64,000 nt of DNA from Penelope pileata (Eukaryota; Chordata; Aves; Galliformes; Cracidae). Every line of letters begins with the position of its first letter. The first letter of the stretch is position 1. Under the pieces are notes generated by a model. It saw only the letters and a program-made list of their open reading frames with translations, ran no database searches and had not been told where the DNA came from. The translations under genes were made by a program, and so were the position numbers. The stretch is taken from contig WBMW01000071.1 of NCBI GenBank assembly GCA_013396635.1, positions 211,922-275,921 of the forward strand, read 5' to 3'. Below, piece after piece: positions 1 to 12,491 of the stretch.

Positions 1-299
1 TCCTAATGACAAGCAACCAAGAAGCCAATTCCAAACTAGAATATTTATACATAAAGTATGTGGAAAAATATGTTCAAAATCCAATCCTGAATGTATACAA
101 GATCAAATAGAAAAAGTCCTTAAAAATGTTGAAGTAATTCAAAGAGCCTCATGTAAAAAGTTGTCTCACGTGATGGTTTCAACAATGCTACCTGGACTAG
201 AAAGCTTTTTGTGGTTGTTACTGCAAGCTTTGGATCTAAGGTTTTTATGGACAGAGATATTGTTCCCTTTTGATAAAGTATGGGTAAAATATGCCCTCT

Positions 300-366
300 T
301 TTTTCTTTTTCTATTTCTCCTCTCCTAATACCATTTAGAAAAATGGTTCTTCTTTTTCTTTTTCTT

Positions 367-397
<31 letters not shown>
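300..397 (+). repeat. Pyrimidine-rich low-complexity tract
   Basis: Nearly pure T/C run (TTTTCTT-like units) ending in about 15 T residues. Simple low-complexity sequence, no further function visible. Confidence 0.8.
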
Positions 398-3300
398 GGT
401 AAATAAAACTATTTACATATTTTGCACCATTTCCTAAATCAGCTTGTAATTGACCACAAGCATCTACAAAAAGGAGACCAGGGGCTTTGGAATTTCAAAA
501 CACGCGGAATTACTTTAAAGCAATTTAGAAAATTGGATTTAAACCCACAAAATAAAACTCAATGTCTTACAAGCATTCAGCAATTCTTATCCAAAAGGCT
601 TTATAAGCTAGAAGATAAAGATTCCAAAAGGCATCATAGGCAAATTCAAGCCACCTGCTCCACACAGCATCACATACAGAAGGGGGACCATGGGCAGGCT
701 GCAGTGCTCACTTCAAGCTCTGGTCTTTCCCTGAATCCATTGAATCTAAGCTCTATATGATGGAAAATCACATGGTGAGGCAGAGCCATAGTCATGGTTA
801 CGGTGTTGTAGAATAAACACTGCAGGACCACATCAACCCCTTCTAGACCACATTAAGTCCGTGTGGAGCCAAGGCCAGACCACAATGGGAGCTCAGATGA
901 TCTCTGTTTCTCAACGTATCAGCTTCACCCTAAAGGCAAGAAGGGCCTGCATTTGCAGGATTACCCTCCCCGCTGGATGCAACACAGGAGCTCTTTCAAT
1001 TCATGTATTTTGCTGGGCATGGATTTCCAAATCACTGCACTGCTCTAGGCAGTAAGTCAGTAACACCAAATGCAGCCAACAATGCAAGTAGAACTTGGGC
1101 CAGAAGAAGAACCAATCTTGATATTTGGACTGATTCCCTTAGCCCTGCAGAAATCATTAGATATTGATAAATACTCAAGACCTGGTTTTGGAAGCACTCA
1201 AACCTCCACCTTCTCACCACGCTCAGATACGACAGAGGCAGCTTCCCTAGCTCCACAGGAAGGTCCGGTGGCTCTGGCACTGAAGATCTGGAGCTCAGCA
1301 TCAGAAACAGCCTTTACTTTTAGGAGAGAGCCATCAACTGCTTCCTATAAAGGTAGTAGAGCCTTTTCACTTAGGTCTCATATGAGACCATACCACATCT
1401 ATTGTGCCACGCTCATTAACCTTCAATGTCAGTTTTTGTACAGAGGAAGCATCAATGCTGCAAAACAGAGGACATGACACTGGTGTCACATAGCTCTGTT
1501 GCCTCAGGAATTTCTATAAGCAGTTGTTCTGTTGGGAGTTCTCATAATTAAAAGGCTAAATAAAACACAGGACAGATTTCAGCTCAGACACTAACACACT
1601 TCAGCTTAGAGGTCGACATGTAGATTTCATCTGTAGAGAAGACCATTGTCTTGAGATTTTGTAATTGCGGAGATCTAGAGGCCAAAGTGTCCAGCTCCTT
1701 CTTGGACAACTTCAGGTGTCCAAGACACCTGCAGAGGACCACAGATGACTGCTCAGTTTATCCTACAGTGAACACCTCTGTTTGGTTAGCTGAAATGCTC
1801 TCTGTCCTCTATCATTTGGGCTTTCTTGGAATGTTATTCAGCTGCCCACCTGGTGTCACCTGAAATGCTCATGTGATCTCCAAGCTGCCATTGCAGAAGG
1901 TGATGCTCAGGTTTCCTGCTATTCCTGCTCTTGTGCTTTCTCTCTCATGCTTCCTGGGGCATCTCAGGTGGTAATACCCACTTCAGATGACCAAATTGCT
2001 CTCATAAAGGTAGGTCCTCAGCCTGGCCGCCAGTTCCCACCCAGGGGTGGAAACACCAGTGATGCCCAAGTGGCCTCATCTCAACTTTCTGGGCAAGAGT
2101 GTGGAAAAAGAAAGAAAAACGAGTTTTTCTTCTTTTAATGGTTTCCCTTATTTAAGAAAAAAAAGATGTTACACTAACTGGAACCACGTTGCTAAGATGG
2201 TAAATAAGAGCATACCACATCTGAACTTCTGCTGGGTGCTGGTGACCTCCTAGGGCAGGCAGAGCTGAACCCCTCCCTGGAAGCACAGGGCAAGCATGAA
2301 ACAACCCCTATCCTGTTCTCAGGGTCCCGAATTGCTCTGAATGCTCTTTTAGCTAGATAGAGAGCCTCTATCTATCTATCTCCTCTCCTTCCCGGCTTAG
2401 ACTGCCTCTACTGACATCTGCAAGGACCGTATGCCTCTTTCCAAGGTGGAAAAAAAATCCCTAGTCTATAGAGGAAGGAACAAGATACTGCCCCTGACAA
2501 ATACTGAGAGCAAAGATCAATGCTGCAATATCCACATTCCCAGCATGGCGTTCAGACCCACCCCAGGCACTGCCAGTGGTATGTTAATGTTTAAAGCTAC
2601 ACGTGGGATTAGGAGCAGGTTAGAGTACACAGTTAGCCCTGGGCAAGCCTGAGATCACTCCATTTCAAAACAGAGGAAATGCTGTAAATACCACAGCAAA
2701 TGTAATTACCAGAGCGTGATAAACACCACTTCGTTAGCGGCGACCACAGGAGGCTTCTCCTGTTTCAGATGTTTCTGACAATGAGCAGAAAGCAAACCCA
2801 GGGTCCATCCTGAAGTCTGGACACAGAACAGGCAGGCAGATCCCTCAGGGATGCCTCTGGTTCGGGCTTTTGTTTTTAGCCCTGATGTGTGTTTGGTCCC
2901 AGATGCTGATGTCGTGGATGCTCCTTCACATCCTCAACGTCTGTGAAGTGGTTTGGGAGCAGCTACTGCCCATGGGACGTGGCTCCTGACTGCCACTAAC
3001 TTGGAAGTGTCAGGACATTCAGCATCAGTATTTCAAATGCTTCTATACATGGATAAAATACAGAAGGATTTTGTCACTAGGTGTGCCTTTGAGCCGTTTC
3101 TATTGCCACAGAAAAGATTTGAGCATAAAATTCTGTTTCCTGGATACATTTAATCTAAGTGCTGCACTTTTGGGAAAAGAACCAAGAATCACATTTGCAC
3201 CCTGTCCTTTGAAACTGAGGCTTAAGAAAACACAGGCTCAATTAAGACTTTAAGGGGCAAATCATGCAGTATTCACCAAACTCAGACAAAATACACTGCC

Positions 3301-6300
3301 AGACAGTGCTTGAGCCTAAAACATGTAAAAGGCAGAAAAAACAGCCACTGATGGCAGCAACAACCTTTCCATGGAGTTTTCTTAAAGCTGTTTCCAATCC
3401 ACAGACTTTTCTGAACATCAGCAATCATGTCCAGCATCACTGTTGCTGTCTTCAAGGCTCAAGGAATTTTGCAATTGTTAAAAAATTTGCCTCCAGGTTG
3501 TCTTTGTAAATCGAGTGGATGGAGGTGGGCTGTGGATGCCATGTGCCACCTCTCAAGGCTGCTCAGCCACAGTGTGGGCACCAAGAGGACAAGACACTGC
3601 TGTCACCACAGCCATTCTGTTTGAGGAGTGAGAAGTGGGAAGGGACAGACCACACTGAAGCCTTACACCTTATCCCAGAGCTCTGCCATGCCCCATGCGA
3701 TGGGGCAGGCAGTGACTGGAGAGTGTCTGCTGACCAACAGACCAACGCAATCTCCCAGCTTGAACCAAACCATGTAAAGTAATGGAGATTTCACCACATC
3801 GGTTGTCTACACATTTCAGTAGATTATGTCCTCATTCCCTATTTCCACGTTTTTTCTTCTCTCATTTACACCCATTATTTTTTATTTGCCTTTACTTATG
3901 GCTACCTCCCCATCACAGGCACATGCAGACCAAGCACAAGCTGCCTGCATCCATCCCTCTGACAAACCAGGTACACGGAGATTCTCACTTTAAGGCATAA
4001 TTTACAGGCCAGGAACGAACTCTTAGCACCTCTCATCCACCCCAGGGCGTGGAATGGTGTCCAGCAGAGCTCTCCCATGGTGCTGTCACTAAGTCCCTTC
4101 CTCATCATCCCTCCACTTCCACACCCGAATATGATGTCAGTGGAAAGATCTTTCCTGCTGCGCAACAAAACAGAAGATTTTGAGTGGATGTGGCTGATGT
4201 GTTCATGCTTCAGAGGCTCTGAAACAGGACTTTTTCCCCATGCAATGGAAATGGGGACTTGCATCATCTGAACTTCTATTTGTATCCCCAGCCAGCATCA
4301 GCACAAGCTGTTCCTCTGTTCTGACTTTCCTTTCTTTCCCTCCCCAACTACCATCCACTTATGCAACTAAATGAATTTTTTCCACAATAAAAAAAAATAA
4401 TCAAAAACATCCAGGAGAGCATAATTGTGCTCAGATTCTTTGTAAAGGCCCTGGAAAGACCAAAAGCAAGCCAAGCAAGTGAACGTGCTCTGAAAGGAGG
4501 TTTGCAGTGAAGATGAACGGAGGTAACAACTCATTGCATTTTGAGGCAATGAAGAGGATATGTGTCACCCAAAAAAGTAAGCCTGGCTTCAAATGAGCAA
4601 CATGCTTTGGTTTGAACAAGCAGCCAAACCCCAGCTGTTAGCATGTCACACATCTGAACACATCTCCTGACACTGGGGGTGCAACAAGCCTGGGAGACAT
4701 GGATGGACAAGGGGAAGGGCACAGGAGCTAGGAAAATAAGATTACAGATTGAAAAAAATATTCAGACTGCTGTTTCTAACTGGGGATAAATCCTAGATCA
4801 AAGAAAATTGTCACCACTGGATGCACAGCGCATTGTACCTACCTCGCTTTTACCATCCTCAGAACAGGACAGTTCTTTCTCTATCCCCACCTGGCAATGA
4901 AGATGAGTTGGTTTGGGGATGAAATTATGCACATCCAAGCTTGTGTTTTTGTCCCATCTTTTGTCTCAACACAAAACTCTGCAGTGACTTTTCCTCTTGC
5001 AGTTTCTAGAACTTCTGCTGGTTCCCTATTGATCCAGAAAATGCAGAAATATTCAGAACAAGTCTGTTTCAGATCTTGGGAAATTTATATATCTTTTTAC
5101 TCTTTCTTCTAATTTTTTGGACAGAAACTCAGGCCTGGTTTTCTATCTGTATTATTTCCCTTTCACATTACACAGTGTCATGGAAACTTGCTTGTTTTTT
5201 CCTACTGGCCTTCATTTTACAGATAGCTGGACAACAGTTGTATCCTTCCAAAAAAAAAATAAAAATAAAAAAATAAATAACACCCTAATTGGGGCAGAGA
5301 AAGGATGCAGCCTCTGTGTCAACTGCCAGAAGCACCTGCAACAATATGGGCAGCAACCAGCTGCAACTGGCCATGCCAAAGCCCTATACTCCCAGTCCCC
5401 AGAAAATGGTTTGTATCGGCTGTGTGTTTCCAGGCTGACAGTGAAGCTAAACTTGCAACCACGCAGCTGTCCCTGCCCAAGTGCCACGGGGCAAGGACGC
5501 TCCTGCAAGGAAATTTGGAAAGGCACTTGGCTGGTGGAGGCAGAACGGGCTTCAGAAGGCTGTGTCTGCAGCTTCCATTAGGGACTTGAACTACCACTGC
5601 CTTGGAGCCAACTTGGCTTGCCCTCCATGAAAATAAACATCAAAATGCATGGGCTGGGAGAAAATAAGTCCCTGACTCAAAGACCTCGTCTCCCTTGAAG
5701 GCAGAGCAGCTGATCTGGTTACAGGTGTCCCGTCTGCCAGCTGCCAGCTGGATTTCCGCAGTTGTTGGTTTTAATAATAACTTTCTCCCATTTTTTTCTT
5801 TTTTTCTAAATCTCACAGGTGTATCAGAAGAGACAGAAGAGAAAATAAAAGACTTCACTGAATTCAGAGCTAACCATGGCCAGCAACTAAACCAAAGTCC
5901 AGCTCTGCCCACAACCAGACTAATGGGTGCACCAGGGAGCAACCCACATCTGCTGATAGGGAGAAAGATGGTCCAGATCCCTCCACCAGGAGCTGGGACA
6001 CTGCTGTGTCCTCTCCTCTCCTCTCTTTGCCCTGCATCCACACTGGTACAAAACGGGGGTCAAAATAGAGGCATTTCTCCATTTCTCTCCTTGGAAGTAC
6101 TCAGAACATCTTCTAGGTGCTGTAAATAGAAGAATGACCATATGCAATGGAAGCACCCCATGGATGGGACTATTTTGTACTCCTCTGGGATTCTCTATTT
6201 TATCAGCCTGTGTGCATGCGGGAAGGCAGAAAACTGATAGGGAGATGTTTATCACATCCATACAAGTCCCCTACCACAGGATGGGTGGGAGGATTTGGAA

Positions 6301-7479
6301 ACGAGTCAATGCCATTTCTACACCAAAAGACTCCCAGCGACACTACCCAAACATATCAGCTGTCTCATGGTCTCCCCTCATCCCAGACACTTGTCAGCAG
6401 TTGTCCATCTCATTTAAAGCTCCTCACAAGTATGCAAATCAAACACAGATTGTAGGGAGGGGATATGCTCTCTGGGTGGGTTACTGAGAGGAAAACAAAA
6501 GCACCGTAAAACATTGTTAAAATGAGTCAGAAGCAATGTGCACTGTCTGTCATGCCATTCGGCTGATTCAACAGATGGCAGGGAAAGAAATCTAATGTAA
6601 AAAAAAAAAAAAAAGAGTTTCAAATATTTACTGGACCCTACTTTTATCTACTTTGAGGTCATTTTGCCCTGGCCTTGCCACATTGGATAATTTTAAACAG
6701 AGAATAGTTTCTATTTCTCTGGTCCCTCAGGGCCAGGGAAGGGAGGATCCTTCGTGTGTCTCATGCCACAAGCAAGCACAGGAGGACAGTACATGGGAAT
6801 TAAAGAGAACTGCCTTAACCCAGCGAGGCTGCAGTGGGCTCCACAGCACACACAAGGGCACAAGGACAGGCTATTCATGACATGCTCTTTTCAGCCCTTC
6901 ATCTCCTCTCCCAAGCACCCAGAGCAGAGAGGAAACTCTGCAAGAGCAGAAGTACTTAACTTTTAAGAGAAAAAAAGCAGAATGTATTTTAATTTTATGT
7001 CAATGACTACCCTGGATGCTTCCAGATGAAGTCCATTGGCTATCAGTCAGTTTTCCTAGTGCCCAGGCTTTTCAGGATTCCTGCACAGGAGTCACCTTTA
7101 GCATTCCACGTGTTCGTCTCCGACACAGCAGGAATTGCTCTGGTCCCTGCACCAAGTCTGCCAGAGAGCATCTCTCTGACAAGTACCCATCCATGCTTTC
7201 TAGCCACGGTACTGCTTAATTACTGCTCAGAATCAAAATCAGGGAGGTCAGAAAAATGATGGGGACTCCTTCAGTTTTCGCTCTTCTTTTCTTACGAAGT
7301 GGGTCTGAACATGGGCCATGGCCATCTGCCAGCTGATGTCACCAGGAACAGGCTGCAAACAAACCGCTGTGCAGGGCCTGGCCCAGGGAGCGATCCAACC
7401 CAGTGGCTCCCAGAGCATGCACGTGGCCTTTGTTGAAATACAAATAGCTCTGAAACCATTTCCTCCACTTCCGCAGAGG

Positions 7480-7800
7480 AAGAATGCCATTTAATTTAAT
7501 TTTTGCTTTGTATAGTAATGGGAAAGCCAATTATGCAATTACATTGCTTTTCTTATCCGGTTCCCTTTTTAGCTGCTTCAAAGCCTTACAGGTGTCATAA
7601 TCAGGTTATCAGGCGTTTGCTGCAGCAGCCAGAGTGCCACCAGAGAGGAAGGTGCTAAGCAGATATTTGTAGATTGCCCACTAACACGCTAATTACCTTG
7701 CTACCTGACACTGACTGCTTTCATGAAAGCTTCATTATCATCCAGAGAAATCTCTGAGGTTCTGTCAGAAATTGAGGAGGTAATTCACCTAAATCAGCTG
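7480..7800. other. Candidate conserved non-coding element
   Basis: AT-rich block with clustered homeodomain-type cores (TAAT, ATTA, CAATTA), TGCAATTA and several TGACA/GATA-like words, without repeat features. This composition resembles vertebrate conserved enhancers, but conservation cannot be judged from one sequence. Inference only. Confidence 0.2.
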
Positions 7801-8464
7801 AAGTAGCAGTGTGGCTGCAGATCTGATGCTCGAGAGGGGAAGAGACAATGCATGGAGAGAGGCCAAATAAAAGATATAATCTCCTCCTGCAACCTCAACG
7901 AGGTTAATTGAAGTTATTGGGCTGTATGATAGCACCAGTGCTCTCAGCTGCTCACGGTCAGTTTGACACAATGCTGTTACCTCCCTGGTCATGATGCGCA
8001 GGGGTCATCTTGCCGTGTGCCATGGGCTCTCCATAGACCAGACCTCGAGTCACCATGGTGTAACCCTTCCTGTGCAAGGTCTCAGTTAAGAGACGCACAG
8101 CCCTGCAGAATGCCATTCAGGAGGAGAAATGTGAGCCACCAGCTCTGCACTGGAATGTATAAGTCTGCCCGGGGCCAGGATTTGTCTCTACCCACCGTAT
8201 CCCTCAGCAGCGGGCTCAGCAGCAGGCATGGCAAGAGGGGGAACTGCAGGATCCATCACCCCCTCCCACCTTCAGCAGGCAGAAATCAACTCCCAAGTGT
8301 GGAAAAGTGCCACTTAGCCATGAACAGCAGCATCTGTTATGAGAAAGAGGCATTGGCACTTTGGGGTGCTCTCTGGACCTGCAGGATTTTCCCAATCCCC
8401 TTCTCCAGCAGTGAGGACAGTGATGTTGCAATGCCAAATGCTCATACCCATCTAGCAAAGAAAA

Positions 8465-8538
8465 CTGAGGAATTGGACTCGAGGACCCTTGGGGCCCCTT
8501 CCAAGTAGGGATACTCTATGATTCTATGATTCCATGAC
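8465..8538 (+). mobile_element. CR1 LINE 3'-end fragment
   Basis: Matches the CR1 3' terminus in plus orientation: a word similar to GAGGACCCTTGGGGCCCC followed by CCTTCCAA, and then the diagnostic tandem octamer-like end (TATGATTCTATGATTCC). Strongly 5'-truncated. Confidence 0.8.
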
Positions 8539-8591
8539 CCCTTGGACTGCTTTTGAGTAAAAAAGAGGTCCCAAGGCTGCTCCCTAGAAGC

Positions 8592-8702
8592 ATCACAGAA
8601 TGATAGAATCATTAAGTCATTAAGCTTGGAAAAGACCACTAAGATCATCAAGTCCAACCACCAACCCATCCCCACCATGCCCACTAAACTGTGTCCCTAA
8701 AT
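8592..8702 (-). mobile_element. CR1 LINE 3'-end fragment
   Basis: Reads as the reverse complement of a CR1 3' end: CACAGAATGATAGAATCATT, then TTGGAAAAGACCACTAAGAT and ATCAAGTCCAACC, followed by a segment common in one CR1 subfamily. It lies tail to tail with the plus-strand fragment about 50 bases to its left. Confidence 0.85.
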
Positions 8703-9769
8703 CAGGAGCAATGCAGTTCCCGTTGGACATCCAGCAAGGTTTTGTGAGCAATGTCAGAGGCACCAGGGGAAGCAGGGGATAAAGGAAAAGGGCCCCCTGG
8801 GGCACTTTTCAGAGTCAGAAGGCAGCTGGAGGTTGAGCCTCGGCCAGCACAGGCAGCCCAGCATGGCCAGCGAGGAGGCTGCCAAGCCGTGCAAATTCTT
8901 TGATGCTTCTGCAGGTCTTCCCTCAGGGCATCAACGTGAGGCCTGGGTACAAACATGGAGCTTTTAAGAATTTTAATCAGGTTTTTATTACTTCTTAATT
9001 GGTCTTCTCTTTAATAAAGGCATCTTATTAAAGGAAACTGCTGCGACTGCAAGATTCATTTTATAGGCAAACACCGCATTACTCCAGTGGGCAGGAGGGT
9101 GAGAAGAACAAACTAAAACCATAACTCCAGAGGGGAAAAGCAGAGTTCCTGTGTCATTATCTCCACCAACATCAGTTCTTCAGCTTTAAACAGAAGGGAG
9201 AGAAGTTGCAGCAACTCTTCGCAGCCCACAGCTGTGGCTGGAGCTCGGGGATTTAGCACCAACCCAAGCAAAGCAGGAGGTCTGCAAGCATTGCTAAGGA
9301 GCAGTGAGAGGTCAGGATGCAGCCCAATGAACTGCAAGCATGGAGGCCAAAATGGAAGTGCCTGGAGAAAGGACAGCCTGAGCTACTGTTACCCTCCATA
9401 GAACAGGCACCTGAGTGAATTTATGGGACTGTGGGGTTGTTGAAAAACCGTGGAAATCAGCGCCTGGCCCTCAGCCCAGACTGAAGGGGCTTAAAAACGC
9501 AGCTGGAAACAGCTTCCAGCAGCAGCAGCAGTCCAGGATGAGGAATGCGTTATCCCCAGGAAGGTGTGTCTGGGGTCTGGCCTCCTTTTACCACGTGCCC
9601 AGGGGCTTTCCAAAAATCGAAAGGCTTTCCTGTGCCCTGCATCCCTTCACTGTGTCAGTGCCCTGAGAGTTTCCCACACATCCATCTGCTTCGCAAATGC
9701 CAGGCATGGCAGGTGGGAGGAGGGGAAGGAGCCAGCAGCGGTTCCCTCAGTTCATCCCATGGGACAGGG
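8703..9769. other. Non-coding DNA in presumed CCDC3 intron
   Basis: No gene or known repeat seen. The part at about 8950-9080 is AT-rich with TTAATTGG and TTTAATAAAGG words and could be a conserved element, but this cannot be tested here. A short CAG run (four units) is at about 9520. Confidence 0.4.
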
Positions 9770-10082
9770 TAAGAAAGAAGGGGACAGACTCTTTTGCAGG
9801 GTCTGTGGTGACAGGACAAGGGGAAATGTTTCAAACTAAAAGACAAGGGATTTAGGTTGGATATAAGAAAAAAGTTTTTTACAGTCAGGGTGGTGAAGCA
9901 CTGGCACAGGTTACCCGGAGAGGTGGTGGAAACCCCGTCCCTGGAGACATTCAGGGCCAGGCTGGATGGGGCTCTGAGCACCCTGGTCGAGCTGTAGGTG
10001 TCCCTGTTCATTGCAGGGGAGTTGGACCAGATGGCCTTTAGAGGTCCCTTCCAACTCAAACGATTTCATGATTCTGTGACAG
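9770..10082 (+). mobile_element. CR1 LINE, 3' part
   Basis: About 310 bases of CR1 3' region in plus orientation. It begins with GACAGGACAAGGGG, continues through AGGTTGGATATAAGAAAAAA, TGAAGCACTGGCACAGGTT and CTGGAGACATTCAGGGCCAG, and ends in GGTCCCTTCCAACTCAAACG with a degraded ATTCTGTGA terminus. It covers the end of the ORF2 region and the short 3' UTR. Confidence 0.92.
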
Positions 10083-10907
10083 TCCCAATGAGGCTGGCTG
10101 TGTGCAAGGAGCACGGGGAAAATGTCTGTTGGAGCATGGGATCCAACTTGAAGCAAATTTCATCACTCCTTTATTCCAGATCCACTAAAGACAAGATGCC
10201 TGTTGACAGAGCCACGTCTGAAGATGTCCCAGGACTCAAAGGAGGGACCTCAGCTATCAGCTCCTACAACCAGACCTTTGCCTCCTGGTCTGAGGTGTCA
10301 GCACCTCCAGCTCTTCCCTCAGACTCCATCCCATCACCATTGGATCTGATAAGGCAAAGTGAGGAGCAAAACGCTAACAGCACAGGCACTCATGCTGGGA
10401 AGAGACGAGGAGCACTAGCAAGAAGAACAAATTCCTAACACAGCAGCAGCCAAAAACCCTATCTCCAAACGTGAGAGGACAGATGCATAAGCTGAACAGG
10501 AGCACAGTCAGCCTGAATTATTTTTAACTGGTGCAGAGGAAGCTTTTACTTTTCACTCCAAAAGGAATTGGAGGGCAGACAAAGCAGCCATCAGTTGGGC
10601 TCAGTTTATTCTCTCGCTGGGTGTGTGCTGAAGTATTTAAAGCCCCCAGCCCTGGCTGTAATTCCCCCTAATCTGCCTGCAGCTGTGCAGGGTCAGGGAG
10701 TGCAGCAGCTGAGATGCACTTTTGATTCCTAGGCTCCAGGTTGCCCCTGCTCCTCCTGAGGGTTCTGCCCCACGGTTTCCATTCCAGCTAACAGGTGAGA
10801 TGCACTGCTGGCATCAGTGAGCACTGATCCATCAGGGTCCCCTGCAGTTGGCTCCAAATATGTATTTGAATATCAGCATTCCCATCTCCCTCCCCAAAAA
10901 TGGGAAA
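10083..10907. other. Non-coding DNA in presumed CCDC3 intron
   Basis: No gene or repeat recognised. An open frame on the plus strand runs out of the adjacent CR1 and is not supported by any recognisable protein motif. Confidence 0.4.
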
Positions 10908-11062
10908 ACCATAGGATCATGGAATCATTTCAGTTGGAAGGGACCTTTAAAGGCCATGTAGTCCAACTCCCCTACAATGAACAGGGACAACTACAGCCCA
11001 AACAGGGTGCTCAGAGCCCCATCTAGCCTGGCCTTGAGAGTCTCCAAGGATGGGGCCCATGG
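10908..11062 (-). mobile_element. CR1 LINE 3'-end fragment
   Basis: Reverse-complement CR1 end: ATAGGATCATGGAATCATTT, TTGGAAGGGACCTTTAAAGG, CCATGTAGTCCAACTCCCCT and GGTGCTCAGAGCCCCAT, then TCTCCAAGGATGGGGCCCA. 5'-truncated. Confidence 0.92.
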
Positions 11063-11821
11063 GCAAAGCCCTGGTTAGATGCCACCAGAGCTTCTGTCAT
11101 CTCAAATACTGTGCCTTGCATGAATCCACAGGATAACACATGTTCTTTTCCATTCTGACCTAAAGAGATGCTTAAAACGTTCTCACCTACCCAAGGAAAC
11201 CACCAGCCTCATAAAACAAGGTTTGGCACTAGAAGAAAGAGGTCTCCAAGTTCCACTTTCACAAGTGTACACACACGCACAGAGCATGCACTTGCACAAC
11301 TGCAGGTTGCTCCTCTCTGCCAAAGCAGTGTTTATGAAAAGCCTGCATTTATTACAAACACTACAGCCCCATAAAGCTCAGAAGCCACTGGCAATAGGCA
11401 CTGGTGGATTTCCCATGATAGAAATTTACTTTCTTCAGGGAGGATTGCCCAGAGGGTGAATTACTTGCTGTGGTCTCCCTTGAAAGGAGAAAAACACCTC
11501 ATTCAGCATTCTGGTGCTGGCATTGCTCAGACAAGCATGCCCTCAGGAGTCTTTTTCCCCCAGCAGCTACAAAGGGAGCTCAGGGTGATTAGCTCAGTTC
11601 ATGCTGCTGTGTGGAATTAGGCAAGAATAATCCCTCACAGCCTGCCATGGTCCAGGCAAGACCACAGCTACCTGAGATGAACACCAGGGCAAAAAAAGCA
11701 AAGCTCTGCTCCCAGACATCTCCCCTGAAACCAAACTATGGGTTCTGCAGAGAGCAAAACAAGGAAGGAGCTGTAGGACAGGAGTGCAGTCAGTGCTGGT
11801 GTCCAACCTCTTGCTCATGAA
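11063..11821. other. Non-coding DNA in presumed CCDC3 intron
   Basis: Nothing recognised as a gene, RNA or repeat. Confidence 0.4.
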
Positions 11822-12062
11822 CAGCATCACAGAATTGTTAATGTTGGAAAAGACCTCTAAGAGCAGTCCAACCATCCACCTACCACCAACATTGTCCATT
11901 AAACCATGTCCCTAAGTACCATATCTCCACACTTCTTGAACATCTCCAGGGATGGTGACTCCACCACCTCCTTGGGCAGCCTGTTCCAGTGTTTGACCAC
12001 TTTTTTGGAGAAGAAATTTATCCTGATATCCAACCTGAACCTCCCTTGGCAGTGCTCGTGTC
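11822..12062 (-). mobile_element. CR1 LINE, 3' part
   Basis: Reverse-complement CR1 of about 240 bases: CATCACAGAATTGTTAATGT, GGAAAAGACCTCTAAGAGC, TGGTGACTCCACCACCTCC, TTGGGCAGCCTGTTCCAGTG and GAAGAAATTTATCCTGATAT. It ends about 255 bases from the CCDC3 exon. Confidence 0.92.
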
Positions 12063-12225
12063 CAATCTATTGCTCATGAGCAGGTTGTTATCGGGATTTG
12101 CTCAGGTCCGTGGGAAGTTAGAGTGAACACAGGGGTGAGCTTTGAAAACAAAGCTTAGTATCTCCCCACCAGCAGGGTGTTATTCTGCCAATGGACCAGG
12201 AAAACCAGGGACCAACCAATCTGCA

Positions 12226-12255
12226 TTCATATATACATATATATGCATATATTTA
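12226..12255. repeat. Short (CATATA)-type microsatellite
   Basis: Alternating pyrimidine-purine CATATA/TATATG tract of about 30 bases, 60 bases from the CCDC3 exon's donor site. Confidence 0.6.
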
Positions 12256-12316
12256 CAAATTACACGTGAATGTCCCACCTAGAAAACAAGCACTGAAGAG
12301 CAAATCAGTCCCTTAC

Positions 12317-12491
12317 CCGATTGTCCTCTTGAATCTCCCAGTCGCTGGAGAAGCTCAGGGTGTGCTGTGCCTGTGAGCAGTTGGAAAACTGGAAAAGGCT
12401 GGCAAACATCCTTCTGTTCTCCTGGGTGTCGGGGAAAATCGCCTCCTGGAAGTTCACGCCATGAGGCAGGAGGATGTAATTCTCATCCATG
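12317..12491 (-). CDS. CCDC3: CCDC3 (coiled-coil domain containing 3, favine), internal coding exon
   Basis: A 175-base exon on the minus strand translates to 58 codons that I recognise as the middle of CCDC3. It starts in MDENYILLPHGVNFQ, contains the block IFPDTQENRRMF and an NCS N-glycosylation sequon, and ends WEIQEDNR. The minus-strand acceptor is TTTCAG at 12,492-12,497 and the donor GTAAGG begins at 12,316. The exon takes one base to complete a codon from the preceding exon and ends on a codon boundary. CCDC3 is a small secreted glycoprotein, described as an adipocyte/endothelial factor, with an N-terminal signal peptide and a C-terminal coiled coil. The signal-peptide exon is not visible and probably lies in the gap at 13,426-13,993. 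The final coiled-coil exon is not in the window and should lie to the left. The exon itself shows no frameshift or stop. Confidence 0.93.

Larger units (their letters stand above)
1..8464. other. Non-coding DNA, presumed CCDC3 last intron (left part)
   Basis: No exon, RNA gene or full repeat is recognised in this stretch. It lies on the 3' side of the CCDC3 exon at 12.3-12.5 kb (minus strand), and no sequence matching the expected final CCDC3 exon is seen, so it is inferred to be intron. It holds a pyrimidine-rich tract at about 300-397, an A-rich tract at 5250-5280, an A run at about 6600-6614 and a short perfect hairpin at 2354-2374. Open frames present are short, lack conserved-looking motifs and overlap on both strands, as expected by chance. 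Confidence 0.55.

Noticed and set aside
2..328. Open frame of 108 codons running in from the left edge on the plus strand
   Set aside because: No recognisable protein, AT-rich and low-complexity towards its end, no splice or start evidence. An edge-truncated chance frame is more likely.
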